DNA of 64,000 bases from Enterovibrio qingdaonensis (GTDB lineage: Bacteria > Pseudomonadota > Gammaproteobacteria > Enterobacterales > Vibrionaceae), in the NCBI RefSeq assembly GCF_028683135.1, contig NZ_JAJUBB010000024.1, positions 1 through 64,000 on the forward strand, written 5' to 3'. Shown one piece after another: positions 50,011 to 58,031 of this stretch. Both the position numbers and the translations under genes were made by a program. Under the pieces are notes generated by a model. It was given only the letters and a program-made list of their open reading frames with translations. It did not search any database and was not told the DNA's origin. Positions within the stretch are counted from its first letter, which is position 1. Every line of letters starts with the position of its first letter.

Positions 50011-50300
50011 CATTCAGCTTTTTCCTGAACGCAATTTCTCACACCCAAACCATCAACACTTAAGAAACTGAAATATAAACAACTAATGTTTACGTACAGC
50101 TTTCTCTGCATTTTCCACAGTGAACCTAATCAGCCCAATTTTGGTTTGAAATCACAAAAATCACACACATTCCTAAAACGTTCAGCTTTTGTTGTGTCAC
50201 ACAGCTTTTTCCTGAACACATGTTTATATATAGCAAAGAAAAAACCGTAACACACTGTATTTAGATAGATTTAGTGCAATGTGCAGCTTTTCGAGGAATT
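49996..50300. repeat. degenerate tandem repeat with CAGCTTTTTCCTGA motif
   Basis: CAGCTTTT-like motifs begin at 49996, 50015, 50097, 50183, 50202 and 50284. Spacings are 19, 82, 86, 19 and 82 bp, so two decayed copies of a 187-bp unit occur in tandem. The copies at 50015 and 50202 share CAGCTTTTTCCTGAAC exactly (16 bp). The first motif overlaps the last codons of the uracil-DNA-glycosylase-like gene. No reading frame in the repeat. Confidence 0.55.
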
Positions 50301-50332
50301 TTCCCGCCTAACCCTGTACAAACCGCAGAAAT
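50011..50332. other. gene-free spacer between the UDG-like gene and hemE
   Basis: AT-rich, no coding sequence or recognised RNA. Contains most of the CAGCTTTT repeat array. The flanking genes converge here, so it is not needed as a promoter for them. Confidence 0.5.
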
Positions 50333-50358
50333 AAAAAAGGCCGACAACTTGTCGGCCT
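50333..50358 (-). terminator. hemE terminator
   Basis: On the minus strand AGGCCGACAA and TTGTCGGCCT form the stem, followed by a T-run. Confidence 0.85.
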
Positions 50359-50375
50359 CGAAATCTTGTGCTGGA

Positions 50376-51440
50376 TTACTTATGGTACGGCTTTGACAGC
50401 TCGTGTACCGCTTCTACAAACACGCCTGCATTTTCTGGTGGCACGTCCAAGTGGATACCATGACCCAGATTGAATACATGGCCAGTGCCATGGCCGAACC
50501 CTTCCAGAATGGTTGCCACTTCTTCACGGATACGCTCAGGCGATGCATACAACATAGACGGGTCCATGTTGCCTTGCAGTGCCACTTTATCGCCAATACG
50601 GCGTTTCGCTTCCGCCATATCGATAGTCCAATCCAGACCGACGCCATCACAGCCAGTGGCAGCGATTTTCTCTAGCCACATACCACCGTTTTTGGTGAAC
50701 AGGGTTACAGGTACGCGACGACCTTCGTTTTCACGGATCAGGCCATCAACAATCTTGTGCATGTATTGCAGAGAGAAGTCGTTGTAATCACGTGGCGTCA
50801 ATACACCGCCCCAAGTATCAAACACCATCACAGACTGAGCACCCGCTTTGATTTGCGCGTTCAAGTATTCGATCACACTGTCCGCAAGCTTATCCAACAA
50901 CAGGTGCAGGGTTTGTGGCTCTGCGTACATCATCTTTTTGATCTTGGTGAACGCCTTTGAACTGCCGCCTTCAACCATGTAAGTCGCAAGCGTCCATGGA
51001 CTGCCTGAGAAGCCAATCAATGGAACCTGACCATCCAAACCTTTACGGATCGTGCGAACGGCGTTCATTACGTACTGCAGTTCGCCTTCTGGATCCGGCA
51101 GACCGATTTTCTCAACATCCGCTTTACACGTAATTGGACGCTCGAATTTAGGCCCTTCTCCGGTTTCAAAATACAGACCTAGACCCATTGCATCCGGGAT
51201 AGTCAAAATATCAGAGAAGAGAATCGCGGCATCAAGATCATAGCGGCGTAGCGGTTGAAGGGTCACTTCACACGCGAGCTCGGCATTTTTGCACAATGAC
51301 ATAAAGTCGCCAGCTTGCGCACGGGTCGCCTTATATTCTGGTAAGTAACGGCCAGCCTGACGCATCATCCATACTGGTGTGTAATCAACAGGCTCTTTGA
51401 GCAAAGCACGCAAATAGCGATCATTCTTTAGTTCTGTCAT
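50376..51440 (-). CDS. hemE: uroporphyrinogen decarboxylase
   Basis: Haem biosynthesis enzyme removing four carboxyls from uroporphyrinogen III to give coproporphyrinogen III. The 354-residue product begins [45 protein letters not shown] (signature [15 protein letters not shown]) and has the second signature [19 protein letters not shown]. Complete. In E. coli it is followed by nfi, yjaG and hupA and preceded by nudC; here nudC is separated by the acetoin/quinoprotein island. Confidence 0.98.
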   Translation of the reverse strand: MTELKNDRYLRALLKEPVDYTPVWMMRQAGRYLPEYKATRAQAGDFMSLCKNAELACEVTLQPLRRYDLDAAILFSDILTIPDAMGLGLYFETGEGPKFERPITCKADVEKIGLPDPEGELQYVMNAVRTIRKGLDGQVPLIGFSGSPWTLATYMVEGGSSKAFTKIKKMMYAEPQTLHLLLDKLADSVIEYLNAQIKAGAQSVMVFDTWGGVLTPRDYNDFSLQYMHKIVDGLIRENEGRRVPVTLFTKNGGMWLEKIAATGCDGVGLDWTIDMAEAKRRIGDKVALQGNMDPSMLYASPERIREEVATILEGFGHGTGHVFNLGHGIHLDVPPENAGVFVEAVHELSKPYHK

Positions 51441-51632
51441 TGTCTACATCCTGAAATTTATTCGGCGTTATTGTAACACCCTCAGAACGCAACAAAAGCA
51501 GTCCTTTGTGGAGATGATCATAAATATGGGTATGTAATGCATCCTTAAATTGCTGATAGATTAATCACATGTTAAAAAATGAAACAAATAACAATATGTC
51601 TATTTAGACACTACCCATAATCGCATCTTACC

Positions 51633-51659
51633 CCCGCCTCCCTACGGCGGGTTTTTTTT
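51633..51659 (+). terminator. orphan Rho-independent terminator
   Basis: CCCGCC, loop TCCCTAC, GGCGGG, then eight T residues on the plus strand, upstream of the quinoprotein gene and not preceded by any coding sequence. It could end a small RNA or insulate the sigma-54 operon. Confidence 0.8.
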
Positions 51660-51676
51660 GCCTGTTTTCCATCCCC

Positions 51677-51709
51677 TGTTGCGACACCTGAAGCGCGACA
51701 CCTGTTGCA
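51677..51709. promoter_or_regulatory. putative AcoR upstream activating sequence, quinoprotein operon
   Basis: GCGACACCTG occurs twice, at 51681 and 51695, 14 bp apart; the second is part of GCGACACCTGTTGCA (51695-51709). An almost identical 15-mer (GCCACACCTGTTGCA, 14 of 15) lies upstream of acoX at 56828-56842. Position (about 65-95 bp before the -24 element) is usual for a sigma-54 activator site. Confidence 0.6.
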
Positions 51710-51771
51710 TCCTGCTTCAGCATCCTTACCAACGAACCAATTAAGTGTCTGATTTCAAACAAAACCAACAT

Positions 51772-51786
51772 TGGCACTCAACTTGC
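51772..51786 (+). promoter_or_regulatory. sigma-54 promoter of the quinoprotein operon
   Basis: TGGCAC, five bases, TTGC: GG and GC exactly ten bases apart, matching the -24/-12 consensus. It lies 35 bp before the gene start and is downstream of the putative activator site. Confidence 0.8.
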
Positions 51787-51820
51787 GATAGGCGAGCATA
51801 CCCATTGCAAAGGATGCGAC

Positions 51821-53488
51821 GTGATGACAAAGAATGCTACTTACTCATATTGGCTTGCTATCCCGCTACTTTTCCTACTTGCCATTTATTTCATTCCACC
51901 AGCTCACGCTACAGCATCAGACAGCGACTGGCCCAAATACCATCGACTGGATAATGGCTGGCGATACAGCCCTTTGTCAGACATAAATAAAGCCAATGTG
52001 GACAAACTCAAAGTGGCATGGATTCACCAACCCGGGGACATTCAACATGGCTTACAGGCCACCCCTATCGTCCTTGATGGTGTGATTTATTACGTGGCAG
52101 CCAACAACAATGTCTATGCCGTGGATGGCGAAACAGGCGAAACACTGTGGCACTACCAACCTGAGCTCGACCCTATTGTGACCAGAGTGTTTTATCAAGC
52201 AGCAAGCCGCGGCGTGACGGTAGGCCATGGCATGGTTTATCTCGGCACTCTGGATGGACGCTTTATCGCCCTCAACCAGAAAACGGGTAAGCCAGTCTGG
52301 AAGCGTAAAATTACGGACCTGAAATCCTGCTACGGTTGCCTGTTTTCATCACCACCACAACTGGCGGGTGAGGTGCTGTATGGCGGCACAACAGGCGGCG
52401 ACCAGCCTCAGCGGGGAAAAATTTATGCGGTCAATGCCCTGAACGGCCAACCACTTTGGGAATTTGACACCATCAGTGATGATCCTGAAAGCTGGCCAGG
52501 CGACACGGGTAACGTCGGAGGTGGCGGAGCGTGGATGCCGGGTGTATATGACAAAAAAACCGACCTGATCCACATCGGAACCTCCAATGCTGCCCCGGAT
52601 TTTTTTGGTGAAGTGCGAAAAGGCGACAACAAATACACGGCCTCCTTACTGGCGATTGAAGCCAAGACTGGAAAGTTGAAATGGTACTTTCAGGAGGTCC
52701 CCCATGATGTCTGGGACTATGACTCGGCGTATGAAATTGTCACGATTGAACACGAAAACCGTGATGTCATTTTCCATCTGAACAAAGGCGGATTCGTATA
52801 CGTTCTGGATAAAAAGACTGGCAAGCCAATTAATATTTGGCCCCTTTCACAAACTTACAACTGGGTGAAATCAGTCAATCCAAAAACCGGAGAGCTGATA
52901 GGTCGCAACGAGCCTAAACTGGGTGAGGAAAAAGTCCTCTGCCCTTACCTTCTCGGTGCGCGCAGTTGGAACCACGGTGCCTATAGTCCGAAAACAGGGC
53001 TCTGGTATACCAATGCAATGGAAGTCTGTAACAAGATCATCGCTGCAGAGCAAAATCCCGAAAAAATCGGTATCTCAGGTCTTTACCTAGGTGTATCCCT
53101 GCTGGAAGCCGTTGCTCCACCAAATCAAAAAGCCAGTGCCCGACTGGATGCCCGCGACCCCATCACGGGTGAAGTCCGTTGGAGTGTTGATTATCCCATT
53201 CCTGGTTTAGGCAGTGTTTTAGCCACCGCAGGCGGGTTGGTATTTAACGGAGATGTGTTTGGCAAGGTGTTCGCTTATGACGCGGATACCGGCAAAGAAC
53301 TTTGGTCGTTTAATACCGGCTCTGGTATCCGCTCAGGGCTTATCAGCTATGGAAAAGACAGCAAGCAATATTTGCTGGTTCCCAGTGGCTTTGGCTCCCA
53401 TGCTCCAGGGTTTATGGCAAGTGCATTTCCTGAGGTTTCCGGCCTACCCGGCGGAGCGGCCCTCATCGCATTCAGCATAGAAAAATAA
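51821..53488 (+). CDS. periplasmic PQQ-dependent alcohol dehydrogenase (quinoprotein, XoxF/ExaA type)
   Basis: Secreted eight-bladed beta-propeller of 555 residues, with signal peptide ending near AHA-TA (residue 30). It uses pyrroloquinoline quinone to oxidise an alcohol in the periplasm. W-motif repeats such as VYAVDGETGETLWHYQ and FIALNQKTGKPVW recur. Catalytic Asp 299 is in PHDVWDYDS with Asp 301 two residues on; Asn 256 (GTSNAAPD) and Lys 322 (NKGGFVYVLD) fit the active site. Odd points: the vicinal Cys-Cys ring of this family is absent (a CYGC lies at 170-173), and the metal-ligand Glu appears replaced by Asp 194 (TTGGDQ). Asp 301 is typical of lanthanide-using members. No fused haem domain. 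Followed by a cytochrome c gene and a binding protein. Substrate unproven. Confidence 0.88.
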   Translation: MMTKNATYSYWLAIPLLFLLAIYFIPPAHATASDSDWPKYHRLDNGWRYSPLSDINKANVDKLKVAWIHQPGDIQHGLQATPIVLDGVIYYVAANNNVYAVDGETGETLWHYQPELDPIVTRVFYQAASRGVTVGHGMVYLGTLDGRFIALNQKTGKPVWKRKITDLKSCYGCLFSSPPQLAGEVLYGGTTGGDQPQRGKIYAVNALNGQPLWEFDTISDDPESWPGDTGNVGGGGAWMPGVYDKKTDLIHIGTSNAAPDFFGEVRKGDNKYTASLLAIEAKTGKLKWYFQEVPHDVWDYDSAYEIVTIEHENRDVIFHLNKGGFVYVLDKKTGKPINIWPLSQTYNWVKSVNPKTGELIGRNEPKLGEEKVLCPYLLGARSWNHGAYSPKTGLWYTNAMEVCNKIIAAEQNPEKIGISGLYLGVSLLEAVAPPNQKASARLDARDPITGEVRWSVDYPIPGLGSVLATAGGLVFNGDVFGKVFAYDADTGKELWSFNTGSGIRSGLISYGKDSKQYLLVPSGFGSHAPGFMASAFPEVSGLPGGAALIAFSIEK

Positions 53489-53497
53489 GGAGAATTT

Positions 53498-53899
53498 GTG
53501 ATGATTAGGCCATGCATTTCCAACGCTCTAGGCCAATGCTTTGCAGTGATCGTTCTGGTCTTGATGCTGCTTCTATCCAATGAAGCGATTGCTGTCGCCG
53601 TACCAATCACACAGGAAGCACCACTAAACATCCCTACCTCTCCTGCCGAAATAAAGGAGGGAGAAATCCGCTTCTACCAAAATTGCGCTTACTGCCACGG
53701 TGCAAAGGGGATTGGCGGGAAATCTAAAAAGCTACAATGCCGCGACTTTGAGGGGGGGTACCTGTTTGACACCATTTCAAATGGGCTACGCAGGGGCAGT
53801 CAATTTATGCCCCCTTGGGGCGATACCTTTTCAGAATCGGAAAGACTGGAATTGGTGGCTTATATTCTGTCACTTGGCACGCTTGAGACCTGCCTGTGA
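53498..53899 (+). CDS. small c-type cytochrome, probable electron acceptor of the quinoprotein
   Basis: A 133-residue exported cytochrome with an N-terminal signal peptide (about 1-33). One haem attaches through CAYCH (C63, C66, H67); the probable axial Met is M104 in SQFMPPWG. Electrons from the PQQ enzyme would pass to this protein and on to the terminal oxidase, as XoxG or MxaG do. GTG start at 53498 with AAGGAG five bases upstream, ATG 53501 possible. It lies nine bases after the dehydrogenase and overlaps the next gene by GTGA, so all three are translationally linked. Confidence 0.85.
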   Translation: MMIRPCISNALGQCFAVIVLVLMLLLSNEAIAVAVPITQEAPLNIPTSPAEIKEGEIRFYQNCAYCHGAKGIGGKSKKLQCRDFEGGYLFDTISNGLRRGSQFMPPWGDTFSESERLELVAYILSLGTLETCL

Positions 53900-54765
53900 G
53901 TCCTGAATCTAGAAAGTGCCTTGTTTGGCTGATAATGATCGGGCTATGGACGATATCGCCCACTGCCCGCCCTTTTTCCCTTCAGGAGTCGGTACAACAA
54001 AGAGGGCACCTTACCGTCTGCGCTTCCCGTGATGCTCTCCCCCTTTCAGGTGAAGACAGTCCCAAAGGCGCATTCATTGAGATTGCCGAAGCGGTGGCAG
54101 AAGCATGGCATGTATCCCTGACCGTTGAATGGGTCTGGGCAAGGTATCAGATACGAAAGTCCGACTGCCAATTGATACTCGGCGTTGCGCGGGCGAAAAG
54201 CCCAGAAACCCATGCCCGCTATGCCCCGGCTTTGCTTGAGCACAATCTTGTTTGGGTGCAGGCGGTGCAGAACTCTTTTGAAATCGGCTTCCTGCCAGAC
54301 AATCTGCAAGTCGCTGTCGCTTCAGGATCAGCGGCCCATAGGAAAATGCTGGAGCATCTAACAAACAGTCAACTCAGGGTTGGATTTGGCAATGAGCAGG
54401 ATATGCTAAGCGCAGTGATGGCTGGTGACGTGGATATGGCTATCGTCTCAAACCTCTCTTTTGCATGGTTTATCCATCAATTCGTCAACAATAAGAAGCG
54501 GTTACGCGCTTCGCCATTCCCTGATGCTAAGCAGGCCATTTCCTATCCCATGACAATAGGTATCCGCCGCGCTGACTCACTGGACGAATCAGATGTTCGA
54601 GAGGTACTCAAGGCGTTGGAAGAAAATGGCGTACTCACCAAGATCTTGAGCGAGTATGGTCTGACACTAAGCTCAAGGTTCTCAGACCCCGATGCCAGCC
54701 TCGACCGCCAATATCAGGAACCTGTCGGGACGTCACCTCGATATAACATCATTACTGGCCAATAA
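53896..54765 (+). CDS. periplasmic substrate-binding protein (family 3), XoxJ/MxaJ-like
   Basis: A 289-residue exported protein of the amino-acid-type solute-binding fold with a signal peptide (about 1-27, ending ARPFS). Features: LTVCASRDALPLSGEDSPKGAFIEIAEAVAEAWHVSL, KSDCQLILGVARAK and LSAVMAGDVDMAIVSNLSF. No ABC transporter is nearby. The place right after dehydrogenase and cytochrome genes matches xoxJ/mxaJ, whose products are thought to activate or mature the quinoprotein. GTG start overlaps the cytochrome stop. Not shown to bind a substrate. Its 3' end is 7 bp from the convergent acoR stop. Confidence 0.78.
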   Translation: MSPESRKCLVWLIMIGLWTISPTARPFSLQESVQQRGHLTVCASRDALPLSGEDSPKGAFIEIAEAVAEAWHVSLTVEWVWARYQIRKSDCQLILGVARAKSPETHARYAPALLEHNLVWVQAVQNSFEIGFLPDNLQVAVASGSAAHRKMLEHLTNSQLRVGFGNEQDMLSAVMAGDVDMAIVSNLSFAWFIHQFVNNKKRLRASPFPDAKQAISYPMTIGIRRADSLDESDVREVLKALEENGVLTKILSEYGLTLSSRFSDPDASLDRQYQEPVGTSPRYNIITGQ

Positions 54766-54772
54766 TGCTGGA

Positions 54773-56680
54773 TTAGCGTTTCCCTTGCGGTTGGTAATGA
54801 CGTTCAATTCTCTCTTTTTTCATCCTGCGGTGAATGGTTGAACGATCCACCCCCAAAGCGCGGGCAGTTTCTGAAATATTCCAGTTACACGCTTCCAAGG
54901 TTGCCAACAACTCCTGCGTCGCCGAGGAAACACACAGGGGTCGTCCAAACCCTGTTTTTATCTCTTCGGGCAAATGCTCAGGCTGGATTTCACCCTCAAT
55001 ACAAAATGCCAACGCGAAACGGAGCGTATTCTCCAGTTCCCTGATATTGCCTGGCCACGGATAATTTTCGAGCAGCTCTCCTGCTAACTTGGAAACATAA
55101 ACAGGTTTATCTGTCAGCCCAGACAAAATCTGCCCGGCCAGCCACAAGATATCCGAGCGCTCACGCAGCGCAGGAATCGTGAGGGTTGCACCATTGATGC
55201 GATAAAAGAGGTCTTCGCGGAAGCTGCCGTTTTTTACCAGCTCAGGCAGTGATTTGTGAGTAGCAGCAAGCACCCGGAAGGAAACAGGGATTGCCTTGGT
55301 TGCACCCACTGGAAGCAGCTCTCTTTCCGCCAGCACCCTGAGTAATCTCGCCTGCAGCGACAGCGGCATATCCCCAATTTCATCCAAGAACAGGGTGCCG
55401 TTGTTGGCCTGTTCAATCAGCCCTTTTTTGCCTTTGCTACGTGCCCCAGTAAACGCGCCGTCAGCGTAACCAAACAATTCACTTTCTATCAGGCTTTCTG
55501 GAATGGCTGCGCAGTTAATCGCAATAAAAGGCCCTGATTTTCGAGAAGAGCTCTCATGGATTGCCTTGGCCAGATACTCCTTGCCGGTGCCAGTTTCCCC
55601 ATTCAATAACAAAGGCAAGTCCGAGATGGAAAGCGTGGTTGCTTTAGTGGCCAGACTCGCCATTTTGGCATCATCACCATAAATCGCAGAAAGACTGCCG
55701 CTGACCACCTTCTTGCGCCGCTGTACCGAAGAAGGTTGAGGGGCTATTGCATGGGCAAACCACAAATCTCCATGAATGGTCGCGAGCAATCGCTCTTCGG
55801 TAGGCAAGGCACGACTAAGTGCTGGAAGCTCGTTGATATCAATATTAAAGAATTCGGAGAAACGCGCACCAAGCACGCGGTCTGGATTGCGCCAGTCGCT
55901 ATTGCCAATTCCAGATAACAACCGCTGGGCACTATGTGTCATACCTATAATGCGCCCTTCGCCGTCTACCGCCAAAGCGCACTCGGGATCGACGTCTAAA
56001 AACGCCGGAGATTGGCTCAGCCTGACAATCCATTCCTTTCGAAAGCTATTCATCAGTGCCGCCATTTCGATACGACGCGTGCAGGAGGTGACAAGTTGCA
56101 GTGTCAAAGCCTGACTGGCTTTGGGGTGCGGGCTTTGTAAAGCAGAGATATCGAGCACAGCAGCCAGCGTGCCATCGACATCGTAAATGGGGGCTGCGGT
56201 GCAAGAAAGCGGTGAGTGGGTGGCATCAAAATGATCGCTCTGGTGTACAGTCAACGCTTCCCCGGTGTAAATGCAAGAACCAACGCCGCAGGTGCCAGCA
56301 CGCGCTTCCGACCATTCTGCCCCAAGGTAAAGCCCAGCCTTTTTAAGCTCCCAAGTTAGCGAGGCATCACCCTGATAATCGACCGTTACCCCCTCTGCAT
56401 CGGTCAGCATCAACACATAGCCGTGATCCGCCACCTGATGATACAGGGCATCCAGTCCGTATTTTGCCGTGCGAATAAGCTTATCGAGCCGCTCCCGGTG
56501 CTCCTTGAGCTGGGTATGGGGAACAATATATGCTTCCTGCATCACCACAGGATCAAGGTGATAATCGTCGATACACCGTGCCCAAGACGTGGCAATAACA
56601 TCATCACGGGATGTTTGACTCCCTTCAATAACGCTTTGCACTTCCTTTATGTGCTCACTGACTCGCATAGTGACTGCCAT
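54773..56680 (-). CDS. acoR: sigma-54-dependent transcriptional activator, AcoR type
   Basis: A 635-residue enhancer-binding protein. The N-terminus (about 50-210) has a GAF-type sensor with AGTCGVGSCIYTGEALTVHQSDHF and YDVDGTLAAVLDIS, typical of AcoR-like regulators. The AAA+ domain (about 330-560) has Walker A GETGTGKE, the sigma-54-contacting GAFTGA (residues 408-413) and Walker B GTLFLDEIGD. The C-terminal Fis-type HTH is NISETARALGVDRSTIHRRMKK. AcoR proteins respond to acetoin or its breakdown products. It lies between the two operons with sigma-54 promoters and a shared upstream element, so it probably activates both. Confidence 0.88.
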   Translation of the reverse strand: MAVTMRVSEHIKEVQSVIEGSQTSRDDVIATSWARCIDDYHLDPVVMQEAYIVPHTQLKEHRERLDKLIRTAKYGLDALYHQVADHGYVLMLTDAEGVTVDYQGDASLTWELKKAGLYLGAEWSEARAGTCGVGSCIYTGEALTVHQSDHFDATHSPLSCTAAPIYDVDGTLAAVLDISALQSPHPKASQALTLQLVTSCTRRIEMAALMNSFRKEWIVRLSQSPAFLDVDPECALAVDGEGRIIGMTHSAQRLLSGIGNSDWRNPDRVLGARFSEFFNIDINELPALSRALPTEERLLATIHGDLWFAHAIAPQPSSVQRRKKVVSGSLSAIYGDDAKMASLATKATTLSISDLPLLLNGETGTGKEYLAKAIHESSSRKSGPFIAINCAAIPESLIESELFGYADGAFTGARSKGKKGLIEQANNGTLFLDEIGDMPLSLQARLLRVLAERELLPVGATKAIPVSFRVLAATHKSLPELVKNGSFREDLFYRINGATLTIPALRERSDILWLAGQILSGLTDKPVYVSKLAGELLENYPWPGNIRELENTLRFALAFCIEGEIQPEHLPEEIKTGFGRPLCVSSATQELLATLEACNWNISETARALGVDRSTIHRRMKKERIERHYQPQGKR

Positions 56681-56827
56681 ATGCTACCGCTCCTGTCATT
56701 TGATTAATTATTAACCAACAACAAAACGATCATACAACTCTGTCCAACAATAAAGCTCACTTTCCTGCCCCGATTTCTCACTCACAACACAGAGTTTATT
56801 TCCCTGTGACACCGTCCACCGGATAAC

Positions 56828-56842
56828 GCCACACCTGTTGCA
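56828..56842. promoter_or_regulatory. putative AcoR upstream activating sequence, acoX operon
   Basis: GCCACACCTGTTGCA differs at one position of 15 from the element upstream of the quinoprotein gene (51695-51709). It lies about 90 bp upstream of the -24 element. A partial copy GTGACACC is 22 bp before. Confidence 0.6.
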
Positions 56843-56927
56843 CGCCGAAGCATCAGTGCCACACTCCCCCGCAATAACAAAAACAATAACACCTTGAAAT
56901 TTATATATATCTAAACAAATCACTGCT

Positions 56928-56942
56928 TGGCACGCATCTTGT
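56928..56942 (+). promoter_or_regulatory. sigma-54 promoter of acoXABC
   Basis: TGGCACG, four bases, TTGT: matches -24/-12 elements with GG and G ten bases apart, the last base being T instead of C. Lies 37 bp before the acoX start. Confidence 0.72.
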
Positions 56943-56978
56943 TCTGTTCCTCCCACCAGCAAAGAATGAGGAGTGACA

Positions 56979-58031
56979 GTGACTGGATTGACGGTAGGGA
57001 TCATTGCCAATCCCATTTCAGCCCGAGATATTCGCAGGGTGATTGCCAAAGGTGCCAACCTTCAACTCACGGATCGGGCCAACATGGTGCTTCGTATTCT
57101 TGCGGGGCTTGCGCAGGGGGGTGTTGAACATGTGGTAATGATGCCAGAACGTGCAGGCCTTCGAACGCACATCGCACGCGGATTACATCAGGCTTCGCTG
57201 GATAGCTTTAACATGCCCAGCGTCAGTTGGCTCGACATGTCTGTAACCTCCACCGCGCAAGATACACTCGAAGCCAGCCGCGCCATGAAGGCGTTAGGTG
57301 TTGCCGCAATTGTTGTGCTTGGCGGCGATGGCACCCACCGGTTGGTCGTCAAAGCCTGCGGCAACATTCCAATTTCAGGAGTGTCCAGTGGTACCAACAA
57401 TGCCTTTCCACCACTGACAGAACCCACCATTACGGGCATCGCCACAGGCCTTGCCGTTTCTGGAAAAATTCCTCCTTCACAGGCATTCGAAGCAAATAAA
57501 TTGCTGGAAGTGAGAGTGAATGACACTCCTGACATCGCGCTTGTCGATGTCGCTGTCGTTCAGGAACGTTTTATCGGTGCCCGAGCAGTCTGGCGTCCAG
57601 AGAGCCTTCGCGAACTGTTTGTCACTTTTGCTGATCCAACACTCATCGGGCTTTCTTCCATTGCAGGGTTAATTCAGCCCATCACGCGAAAAGCCCCTGT
57701 GGGCATGCATCTGACCTTCACCAATCCACCATATGCCCTGTTTTCAGTGAATGCCCCACTCGCCCCGGGACTGATGACCCCTGTTCATATCGAGCGCAGT
57801 CAGCTTTTTGAATCAGATTTACTTATTACACCAGTAAGCCAACAGGGCTCTTTCGCCCTCGATGGCGAGCGGGAACTGCCATTTGGCCCAAACGACAAGG
57901 TTTCGGTCACCCTCAAACATGACGCTTTCAATACGGTCGATATACCGCGCTGCATGGCCTACGCCGCCGAGCACGGTCTGCTTCGCCTTCCATCGACACA
58001 CACAACGACAACATCAAGGAGAAACTCATGA
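56979..58031 (+). CDS. acoX: AcoX, ATP-NAD kinase-like protein of acetoin catabolism
   Basis: A 350-residue protein of the NAD kinase-like fold with the nucleotide motif VVLGGDGTHRLV (GGDGT at about 115-119) and SGVSSGTNNAFPP. AcoX is encoded with acetoin dehydrogenases in many bacteria; its exact function is unsettled and it is not essential in some. GTG 56979 is used because AGGAG lies five bases upstream; the GTG at 56973 abuts that site. Stop overlaps the acoA ATG by four bases. Confidence 0.9.
   Translation: MTGLTVGIIANPISARDIRRVIAKGANLQLTDRANMVLRILAGLAQGGVEHVVMMPERAGLRTHIARGLHQASLDSFNMPSVSWLDMSVTSTAQDTLEASRAMKALGVAAIVVLGGDGTHRLVVKACGNIPISGVSSGTNNAFPPLTEPTITGIATGLAVSGKIPPSQAFEANKLLEVRVNDTPDIALVDVAVVQERFIGARAVWRPESLRELFVTFADPTLIGLSSIAGLIQPITRKAPVGMHLTFTNPPYALFSVNAPLAPGLMTPVHIERSQLFESDLLITPVSQQGSFALDGERELPFGPNDKVSVTLKHDAFNTVDIPRCMAYAAEHGLLRLPSTHTTTTSRRNS

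Larger units (their letters stand above)
51441..51820. other. hemE-quinoprotein intergenic region
   Basis: 380 bp without a recognised gene on either strand. It holds the hemE promoter, a plus-strand terminator (51633-51659) that serves no annotated gene, a direct repeat with the putative AcoR-type element (51677-51709) and a sigma-54 promoter (51772-51786). Confidence 0.6.
56681..56978. other. acoR-acoX divergent intergenic region
   Basis: About 300 bp containing the acoR promoter and the acoX operon's activator element and sigma-54 promoter. A likely second half-element GTGACACC is at 56806-56813. No coding sequence. Confidence 0.55.
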
